A DNA stretch of 64,000 nt, from contig CAJQPA010000031.1 in the NCBI GenBank assembly GCA_905480145.1, forward strand, positions 1 through 64,000, written 5' to 3'. The translations under genes and the position numbers were made by a program. Below the pieces are notes generated by a model. That model saw only the letters and a list, made by a program, of their open reading frames with translations, did no database searches and had not been told where the DNA came from. Each line of letters begins with the position of its first letter. Position 1 is the stretch's first letter. Of the stretch, positions 1 to 9,216 are shown piece by piece. This stretch comes from an uncultured Flavobacteriales bacterium (GTDB lineage Bacteria; Bacteroidota; Bacteroidia; Flavobacteriales_D; Crocinitomicaceae).

Positions 1-270
1 ACTGGATCAAGTATGCAAGGCGGAGCTCCAGAACAATGGCGATATGTGCTAAAAATAGGTGATAAACTACATTATATTGGCTCTTATTTAAAGAAAACCA
101 AAACCCAAAAGTCTTATCAGGTGTTAATTAATGCTTTTAGTGGTATCCCCGAGGTTAAAAAACTAGCAATTGCATTGTCCGAAACAAAAGCAATACAACA
201 AAATAAAATGAAACATCTTTTTAATCAAATTAATCTAATCTATTTGGAGAACTACTTTGTAGAGCTGTAA
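1..270 (+). CDS. 3' end of an unrecognised protein (partial)
   Basis: The reading frame is already open at base 1 (T-G-S-S precede the first Met at 13), so this is the C-terminal ~89 residues of a gene that begins outside the window. It has no signal peptide, membrane segment or catalytic motif that I recognise. It is Lys-rich and looks like a short alpha/beta tail ending in an aromatic helix (LIYLENYF). The stop is followed by ~100 nt of spacer and then a strong hairpin at 367-396 that could end this transcript as well as gyrB. I assign no function. Confidence 0.6.
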   Translation, partial: TGSSMQGGAPEQWRYVLKIGDKLHYIGSYLKKTKTQKSYQVLINAFSGIPEVKKLAIALSETKAIQQNKMKHLFNQINLIYLENYFVEL

Positions 271-366
271 TAGTCTTGGCTATAATTTGACAATTATTGA
301 GCTTCCCCGCCTTCAGTAAATTTTGAGTAGTTTAATTTATAATTTTCATTACGTCCTAGATACAAA

Positions 367-396
367 AAAAGGGTTCAATTTTCATTGAACCCTTTT
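367..396. terminator. Bidirectional hairpin terminator downstream of gyrB
   Basis: A 13-bp perfect stem (AAAAGGGTTCAAT with its complement) closes a 4-nt loop. It carries A-runs on the left and T-runs on the right, so it works as an intrinsic terminator in both directions. It separates gyrB (minus, ending at 417) from the convergent partial gene ending at 270. Confidence 0.8.
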
Positions 397-416
397 CCTA
401 TTAATCAATATTTTAA

Positions 417-2381
<1,965 letters not shown>

Positions 2382-2417
2382 TTATGGGAACTCAATCCCA
2401 GAATTTCGGTAACACAC

Positions 2418-2425
2418 AAAAATAA
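2418..2425 (-). promoter_or_regulatory. Promoter -7 element of gyrB
   Basis: TATTTTTG on the minus strand, an exact match to the Bacteroidota TAnnTTTG element, 48 nt upstream of the gyrB ATG. This leaves a leader of about 45 nt. I see no clear -33 TTG at the usual spacing. Confidence 0.5.
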
Positions 2426-2589
2426 CGAAAGTGACGCTGTATAAATAGCTAGAAAGACAAAAGAAAACGGAACTTATCAACAATAATTCTAACCAATTGT
2501 TGATAGCCTATAGATTTAAGATGAATCACCACTATTATCGCATAAAAACAAGGATTTATGGAACATTTTTTGCTTTTGTACGAATACCT

Positions 2590-3459
2590 ATGAACATGCG
2601 TTTTCTTTTAATATCAATTTGTTTGGGGGGATTTATCTCTCTAGCTAATTCTCAATCTAATTTTGAGGGAACATGGCAGGGGTCTATCACAAAAAATGGT
2701 CAAAAAATCGACCAATCGAATTTAATTTATTTTGATTTCAATATAGACGCTGAAAAACTAAAAGGATATTCTCGAGAAGAAATTGATGAATCTGATCTCT
2801 TTGCTGTAAAATCAATCAATGGCTCAGTGTCAAATAACACGCTTAATTTTCGTCAGACTGTCATTATCAAATATAAAAAATCAGGTTCTCAAAGATGGTG
2901 TAAACTTCAAGGGGAATTGACTTATGATTCATTGACCGGATACCTTTCAGGAAAATACACAAGTTCTGATTGCAGAAGAGGTTCTGGCTCAATAAAATTA
3001 TACAAAGCTGATTTTGAATTATCAAAAGAAAAAGAAGCAAAGGCAAGTCAGCTTTGGTTCGGTCAATATATTTCTGATCTCAAAGATGGTTTGAACTCTC
3101 CATTGATTAGACAAATAGAGCGAGAGAACTTTAAGTTTGAGCCCATCTTTTTTGACTTTGACAAGAATGATATTCGCCCAGAACACAAACCGTTTCTAAA
3201 CGGCTTAATTGATGTTGTGAAAGGACATTCTGATTTAAGGATAAAAGTGACGGGACATACTGACTCCGACGGCACAGATAATTACAACGATGCTCTATCC
3301 AAAAGAAGGGCCCAAGCTATTATCGACTATTTTGTAATCAATGGGTTGAGCGCAGACCGTCTGGAATTTGATTTCAAGGGAGAATTTATGCCCGTTGATA
3401 CCAACGACACATCAGAAGGAAAACAACGCAATAGACGTGTTGATTTTAAATTCCTTTAG
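2590..3459 (+). CDS. Secreted protein with C-terminal OmpA domain
   Basis: The open frame begins at 2497, but the Met at 2590 starts a proper signal peptide (NMRFLLISICLGGFISLANS, then Q), so I place the start there (289 aa); Met at 2596 is the alternative. The N-terminal ~150 residues resemble a lipocalin/avidin-like beta domain (FEGTWQG) of unknown role. The last ~105 residues are a peptidoglycan-binding OmpA domain: FFDFDKNDIRPEH, VTGHTDSDGTDNYND, LSKRRAQA and the final NRRVDF. The predicted location is periplasmic, anchored to peptidoglycan. The 3' end overlaps the convergent MFS gene by 14 nt. A near-match promoter (TGCTTTTG, 2571-2578) ends 11 nt before this Met. Confidence 0.85.
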   Translation: MNMRFLLISICLGGFISLANSQSNFEGTWQGSITKNGQKIDQSNLIYFDFNIDAEKLKGYSREEIDESDLFAVKSINGSVSNNTLNFRQTVIIKYKKSGSQRWCKLQGELTYDSLTGYLSGKYTSSDCRRGSGSIKLYKADFELSKEKEAKASQLWFGQYISDLKDGLNSPLIRQIERENFKFEPIFFDFDKNDIRPEHKPFLNGLIDVVKGHSDLRIKVTGHTDSDGTDNYNDALSKRRAQAIIDYFVINGLSADRLEFDFKGEFMPVDTNDTSEGKQRNRRVDFKFL

Positions 3460-4834
3460 TAGCGAAATGTCCTGTTTCTTCTTTCGGTACTCTAAAAAGA
3501 AGAATTAACCCTATGACAAAGAAAACGACAACGGACAAAATAGAAGCTCTAATGTCATCCATCAGCAATTCCATAAAACCAAAGAAGAACGTCCCAAGTA
3601 CGATTCCAATTTTCTCTGAAACATCATAAAATGAAAAGTAACTTGCGTGATCTTTTGTTTCTGGCAGAAACTTAGAATACGTTGAACGAGCGAGTGATTG
3701 AACACCTCCCATCACAACTCCAACTCCTGATGCCAATAAATAAAACTTAATGTGCTCCCCTTCTCCTATTGAATAAGCAAATATGCACAAAGGAATCCAG
3801 AAAGTAACTACGAGAATTAAGGTCCTTAAATTACCGAGCTTTCCTGACAATCTTGAAATTAAGAATGCTCCAACAGCTCCTAAAATTTGAATCAATAATA
3901 TTGACACAATCAAACCTGTTGTCGCTTTTCCTTCTTCTGTTGCTATTTCTTCCACTGATAAAGTAGCACGTAAGTCATCTGGAATCTTAAAAATTATTCT
4001 TGAAGCATACAATGTAGCCATCAACATAACCGTCTGGACACCAGTATTAAAAAAGAAAAAAGATGCAAGATATCTTTTCAAGCGAACGGTCTCTTTGAAC
4101 TCTGTATAAACTATTTTTAACTCGGTAAAGCCTTTCCAGATAATACCTTTTTCCTTCTTTCTATTATATACGTTATTAGGCAATACGGCGTATGTCACAT
4201 GACTGAAGCCAATCCACCACACACCAACGAAAATAAAACAGTATCTTACATCTTGATCTAATCCCATTTTCCAATACAAACATAAAATCAAACAAACCAT
4301 ACTTCCAACATAACCTAGGATATATCCTTTTGCTGATATTTTATCTTGGTCTTTAGCTTCCGCTATTTCGGGTAAAAATGAGTTGTAAAAAACGAGACTT
4401 CCCCAAAAACCTACACTCGCTAGAAAGAAAGGAATCATGCTTAACTCCATATGATCTGCATCGAAGAAAAACAATCCAAAACAAGATAAAGCTCCTATGT
4501 AACAGAAGGTACGAAGAAACATCTTTTTCTTCCCTGAATAATCAGCTATTCCAGAGAGTAACGGGGACAGAATTGCGACAACCAAAAAAGAAGCCGACAA
4601 AACGTACGAATACAGAACGGAACTACTAATCTCCATTCCAAAAAACATCGAAGTAACCTCTTCGGGTCGAACACTATCAGTTAACGATTTCCCAACCCTT
4701 GTTTTATACGCTAGCGTAGTTACACCAGCAAAAAACAAAGGGAAAATAGCTGAAGAAATAACTAAATTATAGACTGAGTTAGCCCAATCGTAAAACGTCC
4801 AACCCCTAATAATTCTTTTATTTCCTTTTTCCAT
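3446..4834 (-). CDS. MFS permease, UMF1/Atg22-like family
   Basis: Integral membrane transporter of 462 aa with about 12 hydrophobic segments. The opening RGWTFYDWANSVYNLVI is the hallmark of UMF1-type (Atg22-like) major facilitator proteins, and SGIADYSGKKK matches the MFS loop 2-3 motif. The substrate is unknown; eukaryotic relatives export amino acids from the vacuole, which says little about this one. It is the last gene of the minus-strand operon running down from 9127, 11 nt after the dehydrogenase-like gene, so it may export or import a compound handled by those enzymes (inference). Its stop overlaps the convergent OmpA-domain gene. Confidence 0.85.
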   Translation of the reverse strand: MEKGNKRIIRGWTFYDWANSVYNLVISSAIFPLFFAGVTTLAYKTRVGKSLTDSVRPEEVTSMFFGMEISSSVLYSYVLSASFLVVAILSPLLSGIADYSGKKKMFLRTFCYIGALSCFGLFFFDADHMELSMIPFFLASVGFWGSLVFYNSFLPEIAEAKDQDKISAKGYILGYVGSMVCLILCLYWKMGLDQDVRYCFIFVGVWWIGFSHVTYAVLPNNVYNRKKEKGIIWKGFTELKIVYTEFKETVRLKRYLASFFFFNTGVQTVMLMATLYASRIIFKIPDDLRATLSVEEIATEEGKATTGLIVSILLIQILGAVGAFLISRLSGKLGNLRTLILVVTFWIPLCIFAYSIGEGEHIKFYLLASGVGVVMGGVQSLARSTYSKFLPETKDHASYFSFYDVSEKIGIVLGTFFFGFMELLMDDIRASILSVVVFFVIGLILLFRVPKEETGHFATKGI

Positions 4835-4845
4835 AATACAGTAGT

Positions 4846-6066
4846 TTATTCTTCTCCTAAAATGTATTTATCTAAATAAGCAAAGTGACTTGACAATTCA
4901 CCTCCTAATGTTGTTTGACTTCCTCTTTCAATAATAAGATCCTTGTCCTCACCAAAAAGAGAAGGAAAAACTTCTTTCATTAATTCACTTCCAAAATCCT
5001 GTGAAGCATCTAAAGGGAGTTCACAAGGAAGATTATCTACTGCCATAACGGCGATTACACCTTCTTTATTGAAGTCATCCTCCGATTCTGTTATAGGATT
5101 GTACCCATAAATTGGATCCGCTATTTTACTTGGCCTCAATGTGCATGCTACTGGACCATCAATATCACAAGAAATATCAGCAACGACTGAAAGTTTAATG
5201 TCTTTTTCTTTAAGATCTTCTCTCGTAAAAATAAAATCAGCACTATCACTCCAATAATGACAGGGAATATACATATTGGCTTGTTTCAGATAGCGTGAGA
5301 ATGTAGACTTAAAATCTCCAGCATTTTTATAAAAATCATTTTTCACAAAATCTCCTCCATCTTTTCTACCGTAATAATCCTCGACTTCAAGGTGCGTATA
5401 AACCGCTTGATCAAATTGATTGTTCAAAAACTCTGATGGAGTCACTTCTTTAATAGGTAGCAAGTCCAAAATCTCTCTAGCTCCATGGCCAACTCGACCA
5501 TATCCAGTCAAAACAATTTTAGTATCGCTTGGTAAAACGACTTTTTTCAATTCTTCTTCAACCTCTACTCTATCTGCACATGCATTTGCTGCTTTAAGCG
5601 AGTATAAATTGTGTTTCAATCCATATGTCAAAAAGCCATTGTAACATCCAACAATGCCAGCATATCTCCCAAAACCAATGATTCTTTTACCGTTCTTCGC
5701 TTTTAAAACCTCATAATCAATTAATTGAATATTTCTCTCTAAGATCGCATTCAACAAATCACGATTATATGGCTGTTTCTTATATGTATGAGAGAAGAAC
5801 AAAAATTTCTTATTTGGAATAAGATCTTGAATATTAACTTCTTTAACACCAATGATGATATCACAATCCGTAATATCTTCATTCATTTCTATTCCTTCAT
5901 CAAGATACGCCTGATCCAAATATGCTCTAATCGGACTTGGCTGAACAACAACTTCCACATTCGGATAAATTGCTTGTATTGTTTTGCATTGCTTCGGAGT
6001 CAACGGAACTCTTTTATCCGGTGGCACTTTACCTTCGCGAAGAACGCCTATTTTAATCTTTCCCAT
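4846..6066 (-). CDS. Saccharopine/alanine dehydrogenase-like NAD(P) oxidoreductase
   Basis: The frame extends upstream to 6120, but Met at 6066 starts the conserved KIKIGVLREGKVPPDKRVPLTP sequence and sits 2 nt after the preceding stop, so I use it (406 aa). The N-terminal AlaDH/PNT-type domain (REGK...DKRVPLTP) is followed by a Rossmann motif (VLTGYGRVGHGA) and a C-terminal region with VVADISCDIDGPV. This pattern is shared by LYS1-type saccharopine dehydrogenases and alanine dehydrogenases. No partner lysine-pathway gene is visible, so the true substrate is open. It is the fifth gene of a six-gene operon with DAHP synthase, a KdsC-like phosphatase and an epimerase-like protein. Confidence 0.75.
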   Translation of the reverse strand: MGKIKIGVLREGKVPPDKRVPLTPKQCKTIQAIYPNVEVVVQPSPIRAYLDQAYLDEGIEMNEDITDCDIIIGVKEVNIQDLIPNKKFLFFSHTYKKQPYNRDLLNAILERNIQLIDYEVLKAKNGKRIIGFGRYAGIVGCYNGFLTYGLKHNLYSLKAANACADRVEVEEELKKVVLPSDTKIVLTGYGRVGHGAREILDLLPIKEVTPSEFLNNQFDQAVYTHLEVEDYYGRKDGGDFVKNDFYKNAGDFKSTFSRYLKQANMYIPCHYWSDSADFIFTREDLKEKDIKLSVVADISCDIDGPVACTLRPSKIADPIYGYNPITESEDDFNKEGVIAVMAVDNLPCELPLDASQDFGSELMKEVFPSLFGEDKDLIIERGSQTTLGGELSSHFAYLDKYILGEE

Positions 6067-6068
6067 AC

Positions 6069-6746
6069 TTACCCTATTGATGTTTCCAAAAGATATTCGT
6101 CGATAAACTCTCGAACACATCCTTCTCCACCATTTTTATTTAAAATAATTGTAGAATTCTTTTTAATTCTATTCACCGCATCTCTTGGACATGCAGAAAG
6201 TCCTATTTGTTGCATTGCTTCCAAGTCATTGATATCATCTCCGATCATGGCCACATTCTCAAGACCAATCCCTTGCTCTTCACAAAGCCTTGACAATGTC
6301 TCAATTTTTGGAGTTCTACTTACAGTACAATTTTGTATACCAAGCATTTCTGCTCTTTTCGATACTGCTTCACCTTTGAATCCAGAAGAAATTATTGCGA
6401 CTTGAAAATTGCTTTTTGTCAAGTGAATAATTGCCATTCCATCCTTTGTGTTGAATTTTTTATATTGGTCACCAGTTTCAGAGAAATACATTCCACCATC
6501 TGTCATTACGCCATCCACATCAATAACTAGCAATTTAATCTTTGCAATTTTTACTTTAAGGTCATTCGTTTTAAACGTATGTGAGAAGATTAATGAATTT
6601 AAATCTGTTTCATATTCTTCACAAACCACTTCCAAATCAGAAATAGTCATTTCATCGACAGAATCAATTCCAATATCTGAAAGTAACTCCAAATAATCAA
6701 GACCAAACTTGTCGCATAAACCGCGTATGTTTTCTTCTAAGAACAA
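6069..6746 (-). CDS. KdsC-like HAD phosphatase with HTH-like N-terminal extension
   Basis: 225 aa. Residues ~68-225 form a C0-type HAD phosphatase of the KDO-8-phosphate / N-acylneuraminate-9-phosphate phosphatase group: nucleophile motif VIDVDGVMTDG (Asp76, Asp78), KKFNTKDGM, SSG for motif II, GDDINDLEAM near 172, and a C-terminal GGEGCVREFIDEYL. Residues 1-65 are extra: two helices followed by TISDLEVVCEEYETDLNSLIF, which reads like the end of an XRE-type helix-turn-helix. The start is TTG at 6746, one base after the DAHP synthase stop; the next ATG (6650) would cut into this domain. Family members dephosphorylate 3-deoxy-ulosonic acid phosphates. The actual substrate here is not proven. 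Confidence 0.78.
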   Translation of the reverse strand: MFLEENIRGLCDKFGLDYLELLSDIGIDSVDEMTISDLEVVCEEYETDLNSLIFSHTFKTNDLKVKIAKIKLLVIDVDGVMTDGGMYFSETGDQYKKFNTKDGMAIIHLTKSNFQVAIISSGFKGEAVSKRAEMLGIQNCTVSRTPKIETLSRLCEEQGIGLENVAMIGDDINDLEAMQQIGLSACPRDAVNRIKKNSTIILNKNGGEGCVREFIDEYLLETSIG

Positions 6747-6747
6747 A

Positions 6748-7746
6748 TTATATCATATTGTAACCAACAGCGCTAGCTACTGGTTTAAGTGTTTCAAATA
6801 ATTGCTTGAATTCCTCATGATTCAATTGCTGTGAAGCATCTGACTTCGCTACTTTAGGATTAGGATGCGCTTCAATAATCAAACCATCAATACCCATTGC
6901 AACGCAGGCTTTTGACAAAACGGGAACACCGTAAGCATATCCCATTGCGTGACTTGGATCCAAAATTATTGGAAGGTTTGTATGTTCTTGCAACCAAGCA
7001 ACACCGCACAAATCAAGTGTAAATCTTGTGTTTGTTTCAAATGTTCTTAGTCCTCTTTCACAAAGAATAACATTCTCATTACCTCCAGACAAAACAAACT
7101 CAGCAGCTTGAACAAACTCTTTTAAAGTTGTCCCAAAACCTCGCTTAATCATTACAGGTTTATTTGTTTTAGCGCACGCTCTTAAAATCCCTTGATCATA
7201 CATTGCTTTCGCTCCAACTTGTATAATGTCCGAATATTCAATGATTTCTGCAATATGGGTCGCATCTCTAGCCTCAGTGATGATATTCAAGCCAAATTCT
7301 TCACGCATTTTAGCCAATAATTTCAAACCATCCAATCCCATTCCTTGAAAAGAATAAGGACTTGTTCTTGGCTTATAACATCCGCCACGAAGAGTTGTTA
7401 AGCCCATGCTTTTTATTAGCTCTGCCGACTGACGAATTTGCTCTTCAGACTCAACGGAACAAGGTCCTCCGATAAGCATCGTAGAATTTGTAGTACCACC
7501 AATAATCGAATTCCCAATTTTAACTTCTCTTTTGTTTGATCGATATTTCTTTGAAGCCAATTGAATATCAGTATCAAATACCCAAGATTTATCTACATCA
7601 TTTTCAATAGAAGCTGGAACTTCTTTCATCCCTGAACCAGAAATCAAAACATTCTTTCCATCTGAGTGGATTAAAAATGCGCCAATTGAATCCGCTATAG
7701 TTTTTGCGTTTCCTTTGGAAACGCTATTCTTAAGATGTAATATCAT
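6748..7746 (-). CDS. aroF: 3-deoxy-7-phosphoheptulonate (DAHP) synthase, type I-beta
   Basis: 332 aa. Condenses phosphoenolpyruvate with erythrose 4-phosphate, the first step of the shikimate pathway. An N-terminal ~70-residue ferredoxin-like regulatory domain precedes the TIM barrel. Barrel motifs are GGPCSVES (metal-ligand Cys), LRGGCYKPRTSPYSFQG, IKRGFGTTL, NVILCERGLRTFE, LDPSHAMG and the metal-site IIEAHPNP. KPRTSPYSFQG identifies DAHP synthase rather than the related KDO-8-phosphate synthase, which has a KANR motif here. It overlaps the upstream epimerase-like gene by 4 nt (ATGA), so the two are translationally coupled. Confidence 0.92.
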   Translation of the reverse strand: MILHLKNSVSKGNAKTIADSIGAFLIHSDGKNVLISGSGMKEVPASIENDVDKSWVFDTDIQLASKKYRSNKREVKIGNSIIGGTTNSTMLIGGPCSVESEEQIRQSAELIKSMGLTTLRGGCYKPRTSPYSFQGMGLDGLKLLAKMREEFGLNIITEARDATHIAEIIEYSDIIQVGAKAMYDQGILRACAKTNKPVMIKRGFGTTLKEFVQAAEFVLSGGNENVILCERGLRTFETNTRFTLDLCGVAWLQEHTNLPIILDPSHAMGYAYGVPVLSKACVAMGIDGLIIEAHPNPKVAKSDASQQLNHEEFKQLFETLKPVASAVGYNMI

Positions 7747-8747
7747 AATTCTCCTTTTATCAAGTTCACAAAAGTAACAATTCCTTTGGCAAATCCATTT
7801 TGATCTACCACCGGTAAATAGCTAATTGGAAACGAACTTCTTTTAATCATTTGAAGCATTTCATTCACTGTCGCATCTTCTTCAATAGAAACCGGATTCT
7901 CGTTAATTAACTCTTGGCCGGGAACTGAATTTAAATCGTCTAAATGATTCAATAACGCTCGTCTCACGTCAGCATTAGACACCAAACCCTTCATTCCATT
8001 ATCCTCATCAACAACTAACGTAAATCCTAACCGTCCTTTTTCAATCGATTTCAAAACATTTTCAAGCGAAATATTTTGGCTTTGCACATTAGGAACATCT
8101 TCTAGCGGGATCATAAAATCTTTTACCGCGAAGTGAGATTCAACCTCTCTTTTAGTCAAACTCAATAGTGCATCTCCAATACTTGGCGCATTAAACAAGA
8201 AAGATCCAGAGACAGAACTTGCAACCCCCATGTTTCTAAGAATAAAAGAAACCTCAGCATTGACACCGCCATCTACATGAATAGCTTTACCCGGAAAATT
8301 ATTTCTAAACGACCTTATTTTTCCGAAATTCACAGCATCAAACTTACCTCCTGACTGTCCAGGAATAGTTGCCATAATAAGTATGAAATCAAAATTATTA
8401 TATCCTTTGAAAATATTTACGTTAGTCGGCGTAATAACGGCAATACCTTTTTGACCCGTTACAGAAGAAGGAATGTTCAATTCTTCTTTTAAATCTTCAT
8501 ATTGAAAAGTAATATACTCCACAGGGTTCTCTTCTAGAAGCTTATAGTACTTGCTTGGATATTCAGTAATCACGTGTAAGTCAATCGGAATATCACACAA
8601 TGTTCTAATTGTTTTAATGTCTTCAAAAACACTCAAATCATCATTACAATCAACGTGCAATAAATCAACCTGATGATTAATTAAATCCTGAATAACTTCA
8701 GGTAGACTTCTTTTTTTATCGCTATAAATTGATGCTGATATTTTCAT
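7743..8747 (-). CDS. Ribulose-phosphate 3-epimerase-like domain fused to CBS pair
   Basis: 334 aa with two domains. Residues 1-~205 match the RPE TIM barrel: SASIYS for the usual SILSAD start, LHVD (His31, Asp33), IDLHVI (His58), ILIMATIPGQSGGKF for the phosphate-proximal loop and IHVDGGVN (Asp159). The four canonical metal/catalytic positions (His, Asp, His, Asp) are therefore kept although the surrounding loops differ. Residues ~207-334 are a tandem CBS pair whose VRRALLNHLDDLNSVPGQELI stretch closely resembles the CBS pair of KdsD/KpsF arabinose-5-phosphate isomerases. RPE enzymes are normally single-domain, so this is an unusual architecture. It overlaps its neighbours by 1 nt and 4 nt. 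The reaction is unknown; pentose-phosphate isomerisation or epimerisation under nucleotide control is an inference. Confidence 0.8.
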   Translation of the reverse strand: MKISASIYSDKKRSLPEVIQDLINHQVDLLHVDCNDDLSVFEDIKTIRTLCDIPIDLHVITEYPSKYYKLLEENPVEYITFQYEDLKEELNIPSSVTGQKGIAVITPTNVNIFKGYNNFDFILIMATIPGQSGGKFDAVNFGKIRSFRNNFPGKAIHVDGGVNAEVSFILRNMGVASSVSGSFLFNAPSIGDALLSLTKREVESHFAVKDFMIPLEDVPNVQSQNISLENVLKSIEKGRLGFTLVVDEDNGMKGLVSNADVRRALLNHLDDLNSVPGQELINENPVSIEEDATVNEMLQMIKRSSFPISYLPVVDQNGFAKGIVTFVNLIKGEL

Positions 8748-9127
8748 TAATTCACCTTATAAATGGGTTCAAATTTATTGTTGCAAACGGCTATTGTTAG
8801 ATTTGCATTAAAGATTTTATTCTCTAAACTATCTTTAAGAATAGAAAGTAGTTTTTGGTCTTCAAATTTTACCTGCTCATTTTTAAAAGCATCAGATTGA
8901 ATTAAGTTCAATTGATATCCTTCCTTGGTATTAATCAGTTGTAAATCTTGGTTAACTCCTGTTATTAAATCATTATCCTTCCAATATATAGCAACTTTTT
9001 CAGCGAATTGTTCATTACTCGCATCAGGAAAGTAGACGGTAAGATTATCGCCATTGACCCTATTCTCTGTATTAGAAGAACAAGCGGTTAAACTGATAAG
9101 AAAAAATAAAAAATAAAATTTACTCAA
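8747..9127 (-). CDS. Small lipoprotein of unknown function
   Basis: 126 aa. The N-terminus SKFYFLFFLISLTACSS is a lipoprotein signal with lipobox LTAC. The mature part (~110 aa) is soluble, with mixed alpha/beta patterning and the ending FEPIYKVN; I do not recognise a family. The only workable start is TTG at 9127, since an in-frame stop lies six codons upstream and no ATG follows. It is the first gene of the operon that continues into the RPE-CBS gene with a 1-nt overlap. Its presence in a metabolic operon is unexplained. Confidence 0.65.
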   Translation of the reverse strand: MSKFYFLFFLISLTACSSNTENRVNGDNLTVYFPDASNEQFAEKVAIYWKDNDLITGVNQDLQLINTKEGYQLNLIQSDAFKNEQVKFEDQKLLSILKDSLENKIFNANLTIAVCNNKFEPIYKVN

Positions 9128-9216
9128 GCTAGATAATTTGAAGTGCTAAGATAAGAATTCATTCTATCCTTATTATATTGTAATCAACTAATTTTAGTTG
9201 TATTGATTAAAACAGT

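Noticed and set aside
13-270. Complete small gene starting at the Met at 13
   Set aside because: The frame is open through base 1 without a stop and no promoter or start signal is seen, so it is the tail of a longer gene.
6748-7746. KDO-8-phosphate synthase, given the KdsC-like neighbour
   Set aside because: The KPRTSPYSFQG motif and the N-terminal regulatory domain are those of type I-beta DAHP synthase.
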